A program made the translations under genes and the position numbers. A DNA stretch of 64,000 bases. Source: Bradyrhizobium sp. SZCCT0148 (lineage in GTDB: Bacteria; Pseudomonadota; Alphaproteobacteria; Rhizobiales; Xanthobacteraceae). This document shows, piece by piece, positions 44,193-54,174 of the stretch. The DNA is taken from the NCBI RefSeq assembly GCF_018129985.1, contig NZ_JAFCKT010000001.1:310001-374000 (forward strand). Direction: 5' to 3'. Numbering within the stretch: position 1 is the stretch's first letter; every line of letters starts with the position of its first letter. The notes below the pieces were generated by a model, which was given only the letters and a program-made list of their open reading frames with translations, was not told the DNA's origin and ran no database searches.

Positions 44193-45407
44193 ATGATCAT
44201 ACGGGACCAGTCAGCTTTGTTGGCGCCGGTCGAGCGCGACCTCAGGCTCGATCTCTTCCGCGGCATCGGCTTGTGGATGATCTTCCTCGATCACATCCCG
44301 CACGACGTCGTGGCCTGGCTGACGCTGCGCAATTACGGCTTCAGCGATGCCGCCGAATTCTTCGTCTTCATCTCCGGCTATCTGGTCGGCTGGATCTATG
44401 GACCGATCGTGGCCGGCGGCTGGTTTCTCGCCGCATTGAAGCGGCTGTGGCGGCGGGCGGCGGAGCTCTATGTCGCGCACATCATGCTGTTCCTACTGTT
44501 CACCGCGCAGATCGCCCGCACCGCGCGGCGCTTCGACAATCCGATGTACCAGCACGAGTTCAACGTGTTCAACTTCCTGTCGCATCCGGACGAGCTGATC
44601 GGGCAGGCGATCCTGCTGAAATACAAGCCGGTCAATCTCGACGTGCTGCCGCTCTACATCATGCTGGTGCTCGCCTCGCCCTTCATGGTCTGGTGCCTGG
44701 TGCGCCGGCCGAACCTGACGCTCGCCGCCTCCGTCGTGCTCTACGTGCTGTCGCGCTGGTTCAACTGGAACATCGCCTCCTATCCGCCCGGCACCACCTG
44801 GTACTTCAACCCGTTCTGCTGGCAGCTGATGTTCGTGTTCGCGGCCTGGTGCGGCGTCGGCCAGATCGACAAGGTCGCCAGATGGGTGTGGTCGCGGGCG
44901 GCGATGGGGCTGGCCGCGGCCTGGCTCGTCTTCGCGCTGCTGATCGTGATGACTTGGCACATCCCCGCGCTCGAGGCGCTGATCCCGAAATGGATGATCA
45001 AGGCGATCTACCCGATCGACAAGACCGACCTCGACATGCTGCGCTTCACGCACTTCCTGGCGCTGGCGATCTGGGTGACCCATTTCATCTCGCGCAAATG
45101 GCGGGTGCTGCACGGCGTCTGGCTGCGGCCCGTCATCCTCTGCGGCCAGCATTCGCTGCCGATCTTCTGCCTCGGCGTATTCCTGTCATTCTCGGCGCAC
45201 TGGATCCTGACGCAATACACAAAAGGCGTCTTGGAGCAGCTCGCCGTCTCCATCGTCGGTATCGCCATCATGATCGGCGCGGCCTGGCTGCTCGACCGCG
45301 CCAAACGCGTGCCGGACCTGTTCGTGAAGGTGACCGAGGTCGAGGAGCCCGAGATCGTCGAAAGCGCGCAAGCCGCGACCGCACGCGCGGCTCCCGCGAA
45401 CCGCTGA
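44193..45407 (+). CDS. opgC: OpgC-family membrane acyltransferase (glucan modification)
   Basis: A 404-residue polytopic protein of the OpgC family, with about ten membrane helices. It opens with the acyltransferase-3-like RDLRLDLFRGIGLWMIFLDHIPHDVV, in which the His of LDHIP is the presumed catalytic residue, then NYGFSDAAEFFVFISGYLVG. The C-terminal tail after residue 380 is cytoplasmic and alanine-rich. OpgC adds succinyl or similar groups to osmoregulated periplasmic glucans, which in Bradyrhizobium are cyclic beta-1,3/1,6 glucans. The glucan synthesis genes are not in this window. A DUF2059 exported protein follows 30 bases later and may be in the same transcript. Confidence 0.9.
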   Translation: MIIRDQSALLAPVERDLRLDLFRGIGLWMIFLDHIPHDVVAWLTLRNYGFSDAAEFFVFISGYLVGWIYGPIVAGGWFLAALKRLWRRAAELYVAHIMLFLLFTAQIARTARRFDNPMYQHEFNVFNFLSHPDELIGQAILLKYKPVNLDVLPLYIMLVLASPFMVWCLVRRPNLTLAASVVLYVLSRWFNWNIASYPPGTTWYFNPFCWQLMFVFAAWCGVGQIDKVARWVWSRAAMGLAAAWLVFALLIVMTWHIPALEALIPKWMIKAIYPIDKTDLDMLRFTHFLALAIWVTHFISRKWRVLHGVWLRPVILCGQHSLPIFCLGVFLSFSAHWILTQYTKGVLEQLAVSIVGIAIMIGAAWLLDRAKRVPDLFVKVTEVEEPEIVESAQAATARAAPANR

Positions 45408-45436
45408 AGCATCGTCCGCATGTCCTGGAGAGCCCC

Positions 45437-45925
45437 ATGTCCAAACGCTTGTTGACGATCGCCGGCACGCTCCTGCTTCTCGTCTGCGGTGCGTCGGCGC
45501 AGGCGCCGTCGCCGGAGGCGATGAGCGCGGCGCGCAAGCTCGTCGTCACCTTGAAGGTCGCCGATCATTACCGCGTATTGCTGCCGCAGCTTCTGCTCAA
45601 GCTTCGGCCCGTGATCGCGCAGGACAGGCCGGAGATGGAGCGCGACTACGATGCGGTGACGGCACCCGGCTCCGACATCTATGCTCCGTTCGTTGCGTCC
45701 ATGGTCGAGCAGATCGCGGTGGTCTATGCCCAAAGCTTCAGCGTGGACGAGCTGCGCCAGATCGACGCGTTCTATGCCCATCCGGCCGGCAAGAAGTTTC
45801 TGGAGAAGTCGGACGCGCTGGCGCAGGCGAGTGCGCAGATCAGCCAGGACGTCAGCCAGAAGGCCGCCGACGAACTGAAGCAGCGCCTGATCGAGGCGCT
45901 GCGCCAGAAGGGGCACAAGCTTTGA
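45437..45925 (+). CDS. DUF2059-family exported protein
   Basis: A 162-residue protein with a cleavable signal peptide (MSKRLLTIAGTLLLLVCGASA, cut before QAPSPE). The mature part is helical and contains the family motif VVYAQSFSVDELRQIDAFYAHPAGKKFLEKS. DUF2059 proteins are periplasmic and of unknown function. GGAG lies six bases before the ATG at 45437. It follows opgC closely and faces the leftward YhhJ gene across ten bases, so a convergent end is expected there. Confidence 0.85.
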   Translation: MSKRLLTIAGTLLLLVCGASAQAPSPEAMSAARKLVVTLKVADHYRVLLPQLLLKLRPVIAQDRPEMERDYDAVTAPGSDIYAPFVASMVEQIAVVYAQSFSVDELRQIDAFYAHPAGKKFLEKSDALAQASAQISQDVSQKAADELKQRLIEALRQKGHKL

Positions 45926-45934
45926 AGCCGAGGC

Positions 45935-47047
45935 CTAAGCCAGGAACGCGCGGAAGCGCCGCAGCGCGATCACGAAGAAGACGCCCCCGATCACGGCGAG
46001 CGCGGCCAGCTGCGGCCACACCGCCTCCAGGCCGGCACCGCGAAACAGGATCGCCTGCGCGAGCATCACGAAATGCGTGTTGGGCGCTGCCAGCATGATG
46101 TCCTGGACGAATTGCGGCATGCTTTCCCGCGGCGTCATGCTGCCCGACAGGGTCTGCAGCGGCAGCAGGATCATGATGAGCAGCAGCCCGAACTGCGGCA
46201 TCGATCCGGCGACGGTGGCGAGAAAGATGCCCATGCTGGTGGTCGCAAACAGTTGAAGTGCCGTCCCCAGGAGAAACAGCGCCACCGAGCCGTCGATCGT
46301 GACGTCCAGCCAGCCTTTGACCACGAAGGCGATCGACAGGGCGGTGGCGACCAGCACCACGGCGCCCATCGACCAGACCTTGCTCACCATGATCTCCAGC
46401 GGCGTCACCGGCATCACCAGCAGGTGCTCGATCGTGCCGGGCTCGCGCTCCCGGATCAGCGCCGCGCCGGTCAGGATGATCGAGAGCATCGTGATCGACA
46501 TGATGAGGTGGTCGATCGCGCCGAACCAGGACCTCTTCAGCTCCGGATTGAAACGGACGCGCAACGCAAGGTCGATCTGCGGTTTCCGGGCTTCGCGGGC
46601 GCGCGCCAGGAACTCCGCGATCTCGGCATCGACGATCTGCTCGACATAACCGCCGCCGTTGAAAGCCTGCGAGATGCGCGTCGCGTCGACATTGAGCTGA
46701 ATCGTCGGTGCCTTTCGCGCCAGGAGGTCGCTCTGGAAGTCCGGTGGGATGTCGAGGGCGAAGGTGTCGAGGCCGGCATCCATCCGTCGGTCCATCTCAT
46801 ATTGCGAGATGAGCCGAGGCGTGGAGAAGTAGGGGGCGGTGAACGCCATCGCGATGCGCGTCGAGATCGGCGAATGGTCTTCGTCGACAACGGCGATCGC
46901 GGCGCGGTTCAAGGTCTCCGGCAGCGTGTTGGCACCCTCATAGACCGCAAACGTGAAGGAATACGCGATGAGCACGAGCAACACGGGGTCGCGCGCCAGG
47001 CCGCGCAATTCCTTGATTCCGAGCTGGAGCAAGTTGTCGAGACGCAT
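45935..47047 (-). CDS. yhhJ: ABC-2 type permease, YhhJ-like
   Basis: A 370-residue inner-membrane permease. One N-terminal helix (PVLLVLIAYSFTFAVYEGAN), a large periplasmic domain (about 50-170), and five C-terminal helices with the ABC-2 motif REREPGTIEHLLVMPVTPLEIMVSK. The layout and sequence are those of E. coli YhhJ, the partner of RbbA and YhiI. It is two bases downstream of the rbbA stop and last in the operon. It and the permease half of RbbA may form the membrane channel of an exporter; the substrate is unknown. Confidence 0.88.
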   Translation of the reverse strand: MRLDNLLQLGIKELRGLARDPVLLVLIAYSFTFAVYEGANTLPETLNRAAIAVVDEDHSPISTRIAMAFTAPYFSTPRLISQYEMDRRMDAGLDTFALDIPPDFQSDLLARKAPTIQLNVDATRISQAFNGGGYVEQIVDAEIAEFLARAREARKPQIDLALRVRFNPELKRSWFGAIDHLIMSITMLSIILTGAALIREREPGTIEHLLVMPVTPLEIMVSKVWSMGAVVLVATALSIAFVVKGWLDVTIDGSVALFLLGTALQLFATTSMGIFLATVAGSMPQFGLLLIMILLPLQTLSGSMTPRESMPQFVQDIMLAAPNTHFVMLAQAILFRGAGLEAVWPQLAALAVIGGVFFVIALRRFRAFLA

Positions 47048-47049
47048 GG

Positions 47050-49821
47050 TCAGCGTGCCTGTTTCTTCAGGAGCAGGGCACCTGCGGTCACGAGCACGGG
47101 TATCATGACGGCGAGCGCCAACAGCTCGTTGTGAAGCGTGGCGAATCCAAGCGCCTTCGAGAACGTTCCGCGCGAGATCGTCACGAAATAGCTGGTCGGA
47201 TAGACAAGACCGATCATCTTGCCCGTCCCCTGCAACGAGGAGACCGGATCGATCAGGCCGGAATACTGGATCGCGGGAATCAACGTGATCAGCACGGTGC
47301 CGAACAACGCGGCGATCTGGCTCTTCATGAAGGCCGAGATCACCAGCCCGATGCCGGTGGTGGCCGTGACGTAGAGCAACGCGGCAACCGCGTAAGTCGG
47401 GAAGCTGCCGGTGAAGGGCACTCGGAACACGGTGAGCGCAAATCCGACCAGCAGCAGGAAGTTGGCAAAGGCCAGCACGACATAGGGCAGCTGCGTGCCG
47501 AGCAGGAATTCAAGCCGCGTCACGGGGGTCACGTAGAAATTGACGATCGAGCCGAGCTCCTTCTCGCGCACGACGGCGAGTGCGGCGAGGACCGCCGGAA
47601 TCATGATCAGGAGCAGCGGAATGATGCCAGGCGCCATGGCGACGACGCTTCGGACGTCGGGATTGTAGCGGTAGCGCAGCTGGAGCTGATAGGAGCCGGC
47701 GATTGCGGCCTCCCCATAGAGCTCGCGGCCCTTCTGCGCGAGCCAGGTGGCGTGGATCGCCTGGGCATAGGAGCGCAGCGTTTCGGCCCGCGTCGGATTG
47801 GCGCCGTCGACCCAGGCGCCGATATCGACATGCCGGCCGCGGCTGACGTCGCGGCCGAAACCGGGCGGCAGCTCGATGGCGAGGCCGATCTCGCCGGCGC
47901 GCATCCGGCGGTCGAGATCGGCATAGTCGATGATCGGGGATTTCTCGGTGAAATACCGCGAGCCCGCGATCTGGAGGCTGTAGTCGCGGCTAATCGCGCT
48001 GTCGTCGCGGTCGAGCACGGCGAAGGTCAGGTTCTCGACGTCCATGCTGATGCCGTAGCCGAGCACGAACAGCAGCAGCACGCTGCCGAGGATCGCGAGC
48101 GTGGCGCGGATCGGATCGCGCCGCAGCTCGAGTGCTTCGCGCCGGGAATAGGCGAGCATGCGCGTCGGATTGAATGTCGCGCCCCGCTTGCGTGATGGCT
48201 CCGGCGTTTCGGCCGGTAGGGGCGACGCGATCGAAGGTTGGCCGGCCGGCTCCGGCGTGTCCGCGATTGCTTCTTCCAGGCAGGCGATGAAGGCCTGTTC
48301 CAGCGTCGTAGTACCGCGCGCCGCTACGATCGCCGCCGGTGTGTCCGACGTCAAAACCTTGCCCGCATGCATCAGCGAGACCCGGTCGCAGCGCTCGGCC
48401 TCGTTCATGAAATGGGTCGAGACGAAGATGGTGACGTTGTCCTTGCGGGAGAGCTCGGCGAGGATCTGCCAGAAGCCGTCGCGGGCGACCGGATCCACGC
48501 CCGAAGTCGGCTCGTCGAGGATGAGGATGTCGGGCGCATGGATCATGGCGACCGCCAGCGACAGTCGCTGCCGCAGCCCGAGCGGCAGGGCATCCGGCAG
48601 GGCGTCGATGACGCCGGCAAGGTCGAACCGGGCGACCATCTCTTCGATGCGCGCGGCGATGGCTTCTACCGGCAGCTCGAACAGCCGCGCGTGCAGGTCG
48701 AGATTTTGCGCGACCGTGAGCTCCGAATAGAGCGAGAAGCCCTGCGACATGTAGCCGATGCGCCGCCGCACCGACATGTCGCGGGCATCGATGGTGTTGC
48801 CGAACAGCCGCGCGGTGCCCTCGCTGACCGGCAACAGGCCGGTGAGCATCTTCATGGTCGTGGTCTTGCCGCACCCGTTCGAGCCGAGGAAACCGAAGAT
48901 CTCGCCCTTGCTGATGCGGAAGCTGACGTCGTCAACGGCGACGAAGCCGTCGAACCGTCGGGTCAGGTGGTCGGCCTCGATCGCGATCTCGTCGTGGTCG
49001 TCGTCCCGCGGCGGGATCACCACAGCGGTATGATTGCCGCGATCCGCGTCGGGCAAGAGGCGGATGAAGGCCTCATCGAGCGTATCGGCCCCGGTCTGCT
49101 GCTTGAGCTCGGCGGGCGTTCCGGTCGCCAGCACGCGGCCGGCGTTCATCGCGACCAGAACGTCGAACTGCGCGGCCTCTTCCATGTAGGCGGTCGAGAC
49201 GATCACGCTCATGCCGGGCCGGCCCTGTCGGATCGAGGCGATCAATTCCCAGAACTGACGGCGCGACAGCGGATCGACGCCGGTGGTCGGCTCGTCCAGG
49301 ATCAGGAGCTCTGGATCATGGATCAGCGCGCAGCACAGGCCGAGCTTCTGCTTCATGCCGCCGGAGAGATTTGCCGCCGGCCGGTCGGCGAAGGGTGCCA
49401 GTCCGGTGTCGCGCAGCAGGCCGGCAATCCGCCTGTTCCGCTCGACCTTGCCGTGTCCAAACAGGCGGCCGAAGAAATCGATGTTCTCGAACACCGACAG
49501 CGTCGGGTACAGATTCCTGCCGAGGCCCTGCGGCATATAGGCGATGTCGGGGCACACGTTGCGGCGATGGCGCGAACTCGCCATATCGCCGCCGAGGACG
49601 TTGACGCGTCCCTGCTGGATCGCGCGGGCCCCAGCGATCAGCGAGAGCAGGCTGGATTTGCCGACGCCGTCGGGGCCGATCAGTCCGACCATGCAGCCTG
49701 ACGGAAGGTCGAGCGTGATGGCATCGAGCGCCCGGGCCTTGCCATAGCTCAGGCCGACGCCTTCCAGCTGCACCACGCTGCCGGCGGCAGCCGATGCATC
49801 GACTGTGCCAGTCGCGCTCAT
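47050..49821 (-). CDS. rbbA: RbbA-like protein: two ABC ATPases fused to an ABC-2 permease
   Basis: A 923-residue fusion. The first ATPase has Walker [10 protein letters not shown], signature LSGGMKQK and Walker [14 protein letters not shown]; the second has [14 protein letters not shown] and [13 protein letters not shown] but a degenerate signature LPLGLRQR, as is usual for RbbA. The last 370 residues are an ABC-2 permease ([21 protein letters not shown]). RbbA was described as a ribosome-associated ATPase in E. coli, but this operon context fits an exporter with HlyD and YhhJ. The start is ATG 49821, overlapping the HlyD gene stop; the frame is open to 49854. Confidence 0.92.
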   Translation of the reverse strand: MSATGTVDASAAAGSVVQLEGVGLSYGKARALDAITLDLPSGCMVGLIGPDGVGKSSLLSLIAGARAIQQGRVNVLGGDMASSRHRRNVCPDIAYMPQGLGRNLYPTLSVFENIDFFGRLFGHGKVERNRRIAGLLRDTGLAPFADRPAANLSGGMKQKLGLCCALIHDPELLILDEPTTGVDPLSRRQFWELIASIRQGRPGMSVIVSTAYMEEAAQFDVLVAMNAGRVLATGTPAELKQQTGADTLDEAFIRLLPDADRGNHTAVVIPPRDDDHDEIAIEADHLTRRFDGFVAVDDVSFRISKGEIFGFLGSNGCGKTTTMKMLTGLLPVSEGTARLFGNTIDARDMSVRRRIGYMSQGFSLYSELTVAQNLDLHARLFELPVEAIAARIEEMVARFDLAGVIDALPDALPLGLRQRLSLAVAMIHAPDILILDEPTSGVDPVARDGFWQILAELSRKDNVTIFVSTHFMNEAERCDRVSLMHAGKVLTSDTPAAIVAARGTTTLEQAFIACLEEAIADTPEPAGQPSIASPLPAETPEPSRKRGATFNPTRMLAYSRREALELRRDPIRATLAILGSVLLLFVLGYGISMDVENLTFAVLDRDDSAISRDYSLQIAGSRYFTEKSPIIDYADLDRRMRAGEIGLAIELPPGFGRDVSRGRHVDIGAWVDGANPTRAETLRSYAQAIHATWLAQKGRELYGEAAIAGSYQLQLRYRYNPDVRSVVAMAPGIIPLLLIMIPAVLAALAVVREKELGSIVNFYVTPVTRLEFLLGTQLPYVVLAFANFLLLVGFALTVFRVPFTGSFPTYAVAALLYVTATTGIGLVISAFMKSQIAALFGTVLITLIPAIQYSGLIDPVSSLQGTGKMIGLVYPTSYFVTISRGTFSKALGFATLHNELLALAVMIPVLVTAGALLLKKQAR

Positions 49822-50885
49822 CGGGTCAGCTTGATCTTGAGATTGTCGGGCCATTGCGCGGCTGGATCGAGCTGCACATAGGCCATGCCGGGCAGGCCGG
49901 TCTTCACATGCTCGATGTGCTGGCTCAGCAGCTCGGGTGCGATATGGGCCTTGATCCGGAACATCAGCTTCTGGCGCTCCTCCTCGGTCTCGACGGTCTT
50001 CGGCGTGAATTGCGCGACGTCGGCGACGAAGGTGGCCTTGGCGGGAATCACATATTGCGAGATGGCGTCGAGCACGAGGCGGACCTCGGCGCCGATGGCG
50101 ACGCGGCCGGCATCGGCCGTCGGCAGGAAGAATGTCATGTAGACGTCGCCAAGATCGACCATGTTGAGGACGCGGCCGCCGGCGGCGAGCACCTCGCCGG
50201 GCTGCGAGACGCGATATTGGACGCGGCCGTCGCGCGGCGACTTCAGCACGCTGTCATTGAGGTCGGCGTTGATGCTTTCGATCGCAGCCTTCGCGGCGTC
50301 GACTGCAGCGCCGGCATCGATCACCATCGCACGGGAGGAGCTGATCGCGGCTTCCGATGCGGCGACCTGGGCGTGCGAGGCGGCGAGCGCCGCCTTCGCC
50401 GTGGCGTTGGCGGCGCGGTCGTCATCCAGCACCTGCTGCGACACCGCACTCGTTTTGATCAATTGCTCGGAGCGATCGAGCTTGCGGCTCGTGGTGTCGA
50501 GTTGGGCGATGCGCTGGTCGACCACGGCCTCGGCGGCCTTGCGTTCGGCTTCGCGCTGGTTCACCAGGCTCTTCGCGGTCTCGACATTGATGGATGCGCG
50601 CTGGAGCTGCGCCTCGGCTTGGCGGCGCTGGGCCTGCAACTGCTCGGTGTCCATGCGTGCCAGAACTTGGCCCGCACGCACGAAGTCGCCTTCGTTGACC
50701 AGGATCTCGCGGATTCGTCCCGGCGTCTTGGTGGCGATGTCGATCTCGACCGCTTCGATCCGGCCATTGCCGCGGGCGAAGCCTGCCGGCAGCGAGTTGG
50801 TATCGCGGTGCTGCCAATAATAATAGCCACCGCCCGCAACGAGAACGGCGATCGCGGCAATAACGCGACCCGGAGTGAAGTTCAT
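49818..50885 (-). CDS. HlyD-family membrane fusion protein (YhiI-like)
   Basis: A 355-residue adaptor. It has one N-terminal membrane helix ([19 protein letters not shown]), the lipoyl half [21 protein letters not shown], a long coiled coil (about 75-230, rich in A, Q, E and R), the second lipoyl half [22 protein letters not shown], and a beta-barrel domain. The ATG at 50885 is chosen; an upstream open extension to 50915 lacks family resemblance. The stop overlaps rbbA by ATGA, so the operon order is HlyD, RbbA, YhhJ, as in E. coli yhiI-rbbA-yhhJ. It should couple the ABC unit to an outer-membrane factor elsewhere. Confidence 0.9.
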   Translation of the reverse strand: MNFTPGRVIAAIAVLVAGGGYYYWQHRDTNSLPAGFARGNGRIEAVEIDIATKTPGRIREILVNEGDFVRAGQVLARMDTEQLQAQRRQAEAQLQRASINVETAKSLVNQREAERKAAEAVVDQRIAQLDTTSRKLDRSEQLIKTSAVSQQVLDDDRAANATAKAALAASHAQVAASEAAISSSRAMVIDAGAAVDAAKAAIESINADLNDSVLKSPRDGRVQYRVSQPGEVLAAGGRVLNMVDLGDVYMTFFLPTADAGRVAIGAEVRLVLDAISQYVIPAKATFVADVAQFTPKTVETEEERQKLMFRIKAHIAPELLSQHIEHVKTGLPGMAYVQLDPAAQWPDNLKIKLTR

Positions 50886-51056
50886 CTGTTCAAAACGCCG
50901 TGAAGCGGCGCCCACTGTTGAGACGCGCCCGGCCGCTCATTTTGCGGAGGGGCGACCTCAACATTGCAGCCAAACTTTGCACCGCAACTTGATGCAGATC
51001 AGACGCCGGCGCGAAGCGTTCTTGCCTCTAATTTGAGCTACGCGCCATCGGTGCAA

Positions 51057-51088
51057 CTCGTCCGCCCCGATGGGGGTGAGCGGACGAG
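51057..51088 (-). terminator. Hairpin downstream of the binding-protein gene
   Basis: CTCGTCCGC (51057-51065) and GCGGACGAG (51080-51088) are perfect 9-bp arms, with CCC/GGG pairing inside. It lies 45 bases beyond the stop of the leftward binding-protein gene. No T-tract follows on that strand, so it may be a processing or termination structure. The rest of the 247-bp gap shows nothing else definite. Confidence 0.5.
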
Positions 51089-51132
51089 CAAGGCTTGCTG
51101 AACGGATTGCGATCGGCGCAATCCGGGCCGCT

Positions 51133-52338
51133 TCATTTCACAAGGGGGCAGCCGCCATCCTTCAGGGGACGAAACGCCTGGTCGGCCGGTACCTCGGCGA
51201 GCAGCTTGTAATAATCCCACGGCCCCTTCGATTCTTCCGGCTTCTTCACCTGGAACAGGTACATGCTGTGCACCATCCGGCCGTCCTCGCGCAGGATGCC
51301 ATTGTCGGTAAAGGCGTCCTTCACGGGCAGCTCGCGCATCTTCGCCATCACCGTCTTGGTGTCCCTGGTGCCCGCGGCCTGGACAGCCTTGAGGTAATGC
51401 AGCGTCGCGCTGTAGGTGGCGGCCTGGTTCATTGTCGGCATGCGCTTGACGCGCTCGATGAAGCGCTTGCCGAAAGCGCGGGTCTTGTCGTTGAGATCCC
51501 AGTAATAGGCCTCGGTGATGATCAGGCCTTGCGCGAGCTTTAGGCCCAGGCTGTGTACGTCGGAGATGAACATCACGATCGCCGCCAGATTCTGGCCGCC
51601 GGCGACAATACCGAACTCGCCGGCCTGCTTGATCGCGTTGATGGTGTCGCCGCCGCCATTGGCGAGGCCGATGATCTTCGCCTTGGACGCCTGGGCCTGG
51701 AGCAGGAACGAGGAGAAGTCGGCGGTGTTGAGCGGATGCTTGACGCTGCCGAGCACCTTGCCGCCCGCCGCCTTCACGACATCGCCGGTGTCGCGCTCGA
51801 TCGAGTGGCCGAACACGTAGTCGGCGGTCAGGAAAAACCAGCTGTCGCCGCCGTTCTTGACGATGGCGCTGCCGACGGTGTGGGCATTGGAGTAGGTGTC
51901 GTAGGTCCAGTGCGCCGTGTAGGGCGAGCAGGACTTGCCGGTGATGTCTGAGCTCGCCGCGTCCGTCACGATCATGATCTTCTCGTACTGCTTCGACAGC
52001 TCCATCACCGCAAGTGCGGTCGCCGAGGTCGGCAGGTCGATGATCATGTCGACGCCCTCGGTCTCCCACCATTTGCGGGCGATGGTGGAGGCGACGTCGG
52101 GCTTGTTGAGGACGTCGGCCGACACCATGTCGATCGGTTTGCCGAACATCTGGCCGCCGAAATCCTCGATCGCCATCTTGGTAGCTTCGACATTTCCCAT
52201 GCCGCCGATATCGGAATAGACCGAGGAAAAGTCGGAGAGCACGCCGATCTTCAGCGGCGCCTGCTGGGCCGAAGCCGAACCGATCGAGGACGTCAACAGC
52301 AATCCAATCGCAACGGCAACGCCCGCATTCCGTTTCAT
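51133..52338 (-). CDS. ABC transporter substrate-binding protein (LivK/branched-chain type)
   Basis: A 401-residue periplasmic receptor with a signal peptide (MKRNAGVAVAIGLLLTSSIGSASAQ). The type I binding-protein fold is shown by LKIGVLSDFSSVYSDIGG and VDMIIDLPTSATALAVMEL, ADYVFGHSIERD, and a C-terminal two-cysteine element (GGCPLVK end; KSCSPY inside). These receptors bind amino acids or aromatic and short-chain acids. No permease or ATPase is adjacent, so it is an orphan receptor. The start at 52338 gives nine bases from GGGGG; ATG 52344 is too near. It diverges from an acyl-CoA synthetase gene, which suggests import of an acid that is then activated to a CoA ester. Confidence 0.9.
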   Translation of the reverse strand: MKRNAGVAVAIGLLLTSSIGSASAQQAPLKIGVLSDFSSVYSDIGGMGNVEATKMAIEDFGGQMFGKPIDMVSADVLNKPDVASTIARKWWETEGVDMIIDLPTSATALAVMELSKQYEKIMIVTDAASSDITGKSCSPYTAHWTYDTYSNAHTVGSAIVKNGGDSWFFLTADYVFGHSIERDTGDVVKAAGGKVLGSVKHPLNTADFSSFLLQAQASKAKIIGLANGGGDTINAIKQAGEFGIVAGGQNLAAIVMFISDVHSLGLKLAQGLIITEAYYWDLNDKTRAFGKRFIERVKRMPTMNQAATYSATLHYLKAVQAAGTRDTKTVMAKMRELPVKDAFTDNGILREDGRMVHSMYLFQVKKPEESKGPWDYYKLLAEVPADQAFRPLKDGGCPLVK

Positions 52339-52545
52339 GAACATTTTCCCCCGTGAAATTATTGTTGGCGCACACACCTAGATTCGCACTGCTGACGCGC
52401 CAAGTCTTGCGTGATGGCGCCGGGGCGGGCCGATTTGACGCGGCCTGTTGCGGCCATTACGCTTTGCGCAGATCCAAAAGGGCGCACATGCCGAGGCTGT
52501 CGAAGCCGGCATCTGCGTCGACAACAAGAGTCCAGGGGAACGGAA

Positions 52546-54159
52546 ATGTCGAGCGACACTGCAGCCACCATCGCGAAGGCGCGCGAGCATTCGATCGGTG
52601 ATCTCCTGCGCCGTTCTGCAAGCCGCGAACCGGACAAGCTTGCGGTGAGCTGCGGTCGTGTCAGCTGGACATTTGCCGAGATGGACGCGATCTGCAACCG
52701 GCTCGGCCGTGGCCTTCTCGGCCTCGGCGCCAAGAAGGGTGACCGCATCGCGGTGCTCTCGCGCAATTCGCATGCCTTCGCGGCGCTGCGCTTTGCGGTG
52801 GCACGGATCGGCGCGGTGCTGGTGCCGATCAACTTCATGCTCAATCCGGACGAGATCAATTTCATCCTGAAGAGCTCCGGCGCGGAACTGCTCGCGACCG
52901 GCCCCGATTTCGTCGAGCAGGCGCGCGTAGCCAGCGCCAAGGACTGCGCGGTCGAAAAGATGATCTGGCTGCCGGGCGAGGATCCCACGTCGGCGCCCGC
53001 TGATATCACCAGCTTCGACGACCTGCTTGATCCCAACGTTTCGTCCCCCGACGCCTCGGTCGACAGCCGCGATCTCGCACAGATCGTCTACACCAGCGGC
53101 ACGGAATCGCTACCCAAGGGCGCGATGCTGACCCATGAAGCCGTGATGTGGCAGTATGTCAGCTGCATCATCGACGGCGGCATGAGCGTGGACGACAAGT
53201 TCCTGCACGCGCTGCCGCTCTATCACTGTGCCCAGCTGGATGTGTTCCTCGGGCCCCAAATCTATCTCGGCGCCTCCGGCGTCATCACCGGCAAGCCGAC
53301 CGCCGACAACATCCTGGCTCTGATCCAGGCCCACAAGATCACATCGTTCTTCGCGCCGCCGACGATCTGGATTGCGATGTTGCGCTCACCGAATTTCGAC
53401 AAGACCGATCTGTCGACCTTGCAGAAGGGTTATTACGGCGCCTCGATCATGCCGGTGGAAGTCCTGCTCGAGCTCCAGCGCCGCCTGCCCAAGGTCAAGT
53501 TCTGGAATTTCTATGGCCAGACCGAGATTGCGCCGCTCGCGACCGTGCTGCGGCCGGAGGACCAGCTGCGCAAGGCAGGCTCGGCCGGCAAGCCTGTTCT
53601 CAATGTCGAAACCCGCGTGGTCAACTCGGCAATGGAAAATGTGAAGGTCGGCGAGGTCGGCGAAATCGTGCACCGCTCGCCGCATCTGCTCTCCGGCTAT
53701 TATAACGATCCTGAAAAGACCGCGGCGGCATTCTCCGGCGGCTGGTTCCACTCCGGCGATCTCGCCACCGTCGATGAGGAGGGCCACATCACCGTGGTTG
53801 ATCGCGTCAAGGACATGATCAAGACCGGGGGCGAGAATGTCGCCAGCCGGGAGGTCGAGGAGATGGTTTATCGCATCCCCGCGGTCTCGGAGGTCGCCGT
53901 GGTCGGCCTGCCCGATCCGCGCTGGATCGAGGCAGTAACCGCGATCGTCGTCGTGAAGAACGGCGAGAAGCTCGACGAGGAAGCCGTCATCAAGCATTGC
54001 GCCGGACAGATGGCGCATTTCAAGGTGCCCAAGCGCGTCATCTTCGTGGAGGCCTTGCCGAAGAACCCGAGCGGCAAGCTGCTCAAGCGCGAGCTGCGCC
54101 AGCGGTTTGTCGGCGGCGAGACGCTGGACAAGGCGGTGCAGAAGAGCTTTGGCACCTGA
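52546..54159 (+). CDS. AMP-forming acyl-CoA synthetase / fatty acid-CoA ligase
   Basis: A 537-residue ANL-superfamily enzyme. The P-loop motif IVYTSGTESLPKGAML is near residue 182, FWNFYGQTEIAP near 323, the adenylate-binding GGWFHSGDLATVDEEGHI, and the C-terminal catalytic lysine in NPSGKLLKREL. It activates a carboxylic acid to its CoA thioester through an acyl-AMP. The ATG at 52546 follows AGGGGAACGGA; the frame is open earlier but without homology. It leads into the MDR gene 15 bases downstream. With the divergent receptor it suggests uptake and CoA activation of an organic acid; chain length or aromaticity cannot be read. Confidence 0.93.
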   Translation: MSSDTAATIAKAREHSIGDLLRRSASREPDKLAVSCGRVSWTFAEMDAICNRLGRGLLGLGAKKGDRIAVLSRNSHAFAALRFAVARIGAVLVPINFMLNPDEINFILKSSGAELLATGPDFVEQARVASAKDCAVEKMIWLPGEDPTSAPADITSFDDLLDPNVSSPDASVDSRDLAQIVYTSGTESLPKGAMLTHEAVMWQYVSCIIDGGMSVDDKFLHALPLYHCAQLDVFLGPQIYLGASGVITGKPTADNILALIQAHKITSFFAPPTIWIAMLRSPNFDKTDLSTLQKGYYGASIMPVEVLLELQRRLPKVKFWNFYGQTEIAPLATVLRPEDQLRKAGSAGKPVLNVETRVVNSAMENVKVGEVGEIVHRSPHLLSGYYNDPEKTAAAFSGGWFHSGDLATVDEEGHITVVDRVKDMIKTGGENVASREVEEMVYRIPAVSEVAVVGLPDPRWIEAVTAIVVVKNGEKLDEEAVIKHCAGQMAHFKVPKRVIFVEALPKNPSGKLLKRELRQRFVGGETLDKAVQKSFGT

Positions 54160-54174
54160 GAGGGAGCGCTTCCC

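Noticed and set aside
51038..52375. A 445-codon minus-strand frame overlapping the binding-protein gene
   Set aside because: It is a second frame on the same strand as the LivK-type gene, with low-complexity Arg/Gly content; the signal peptide and fold belong to the other frame.
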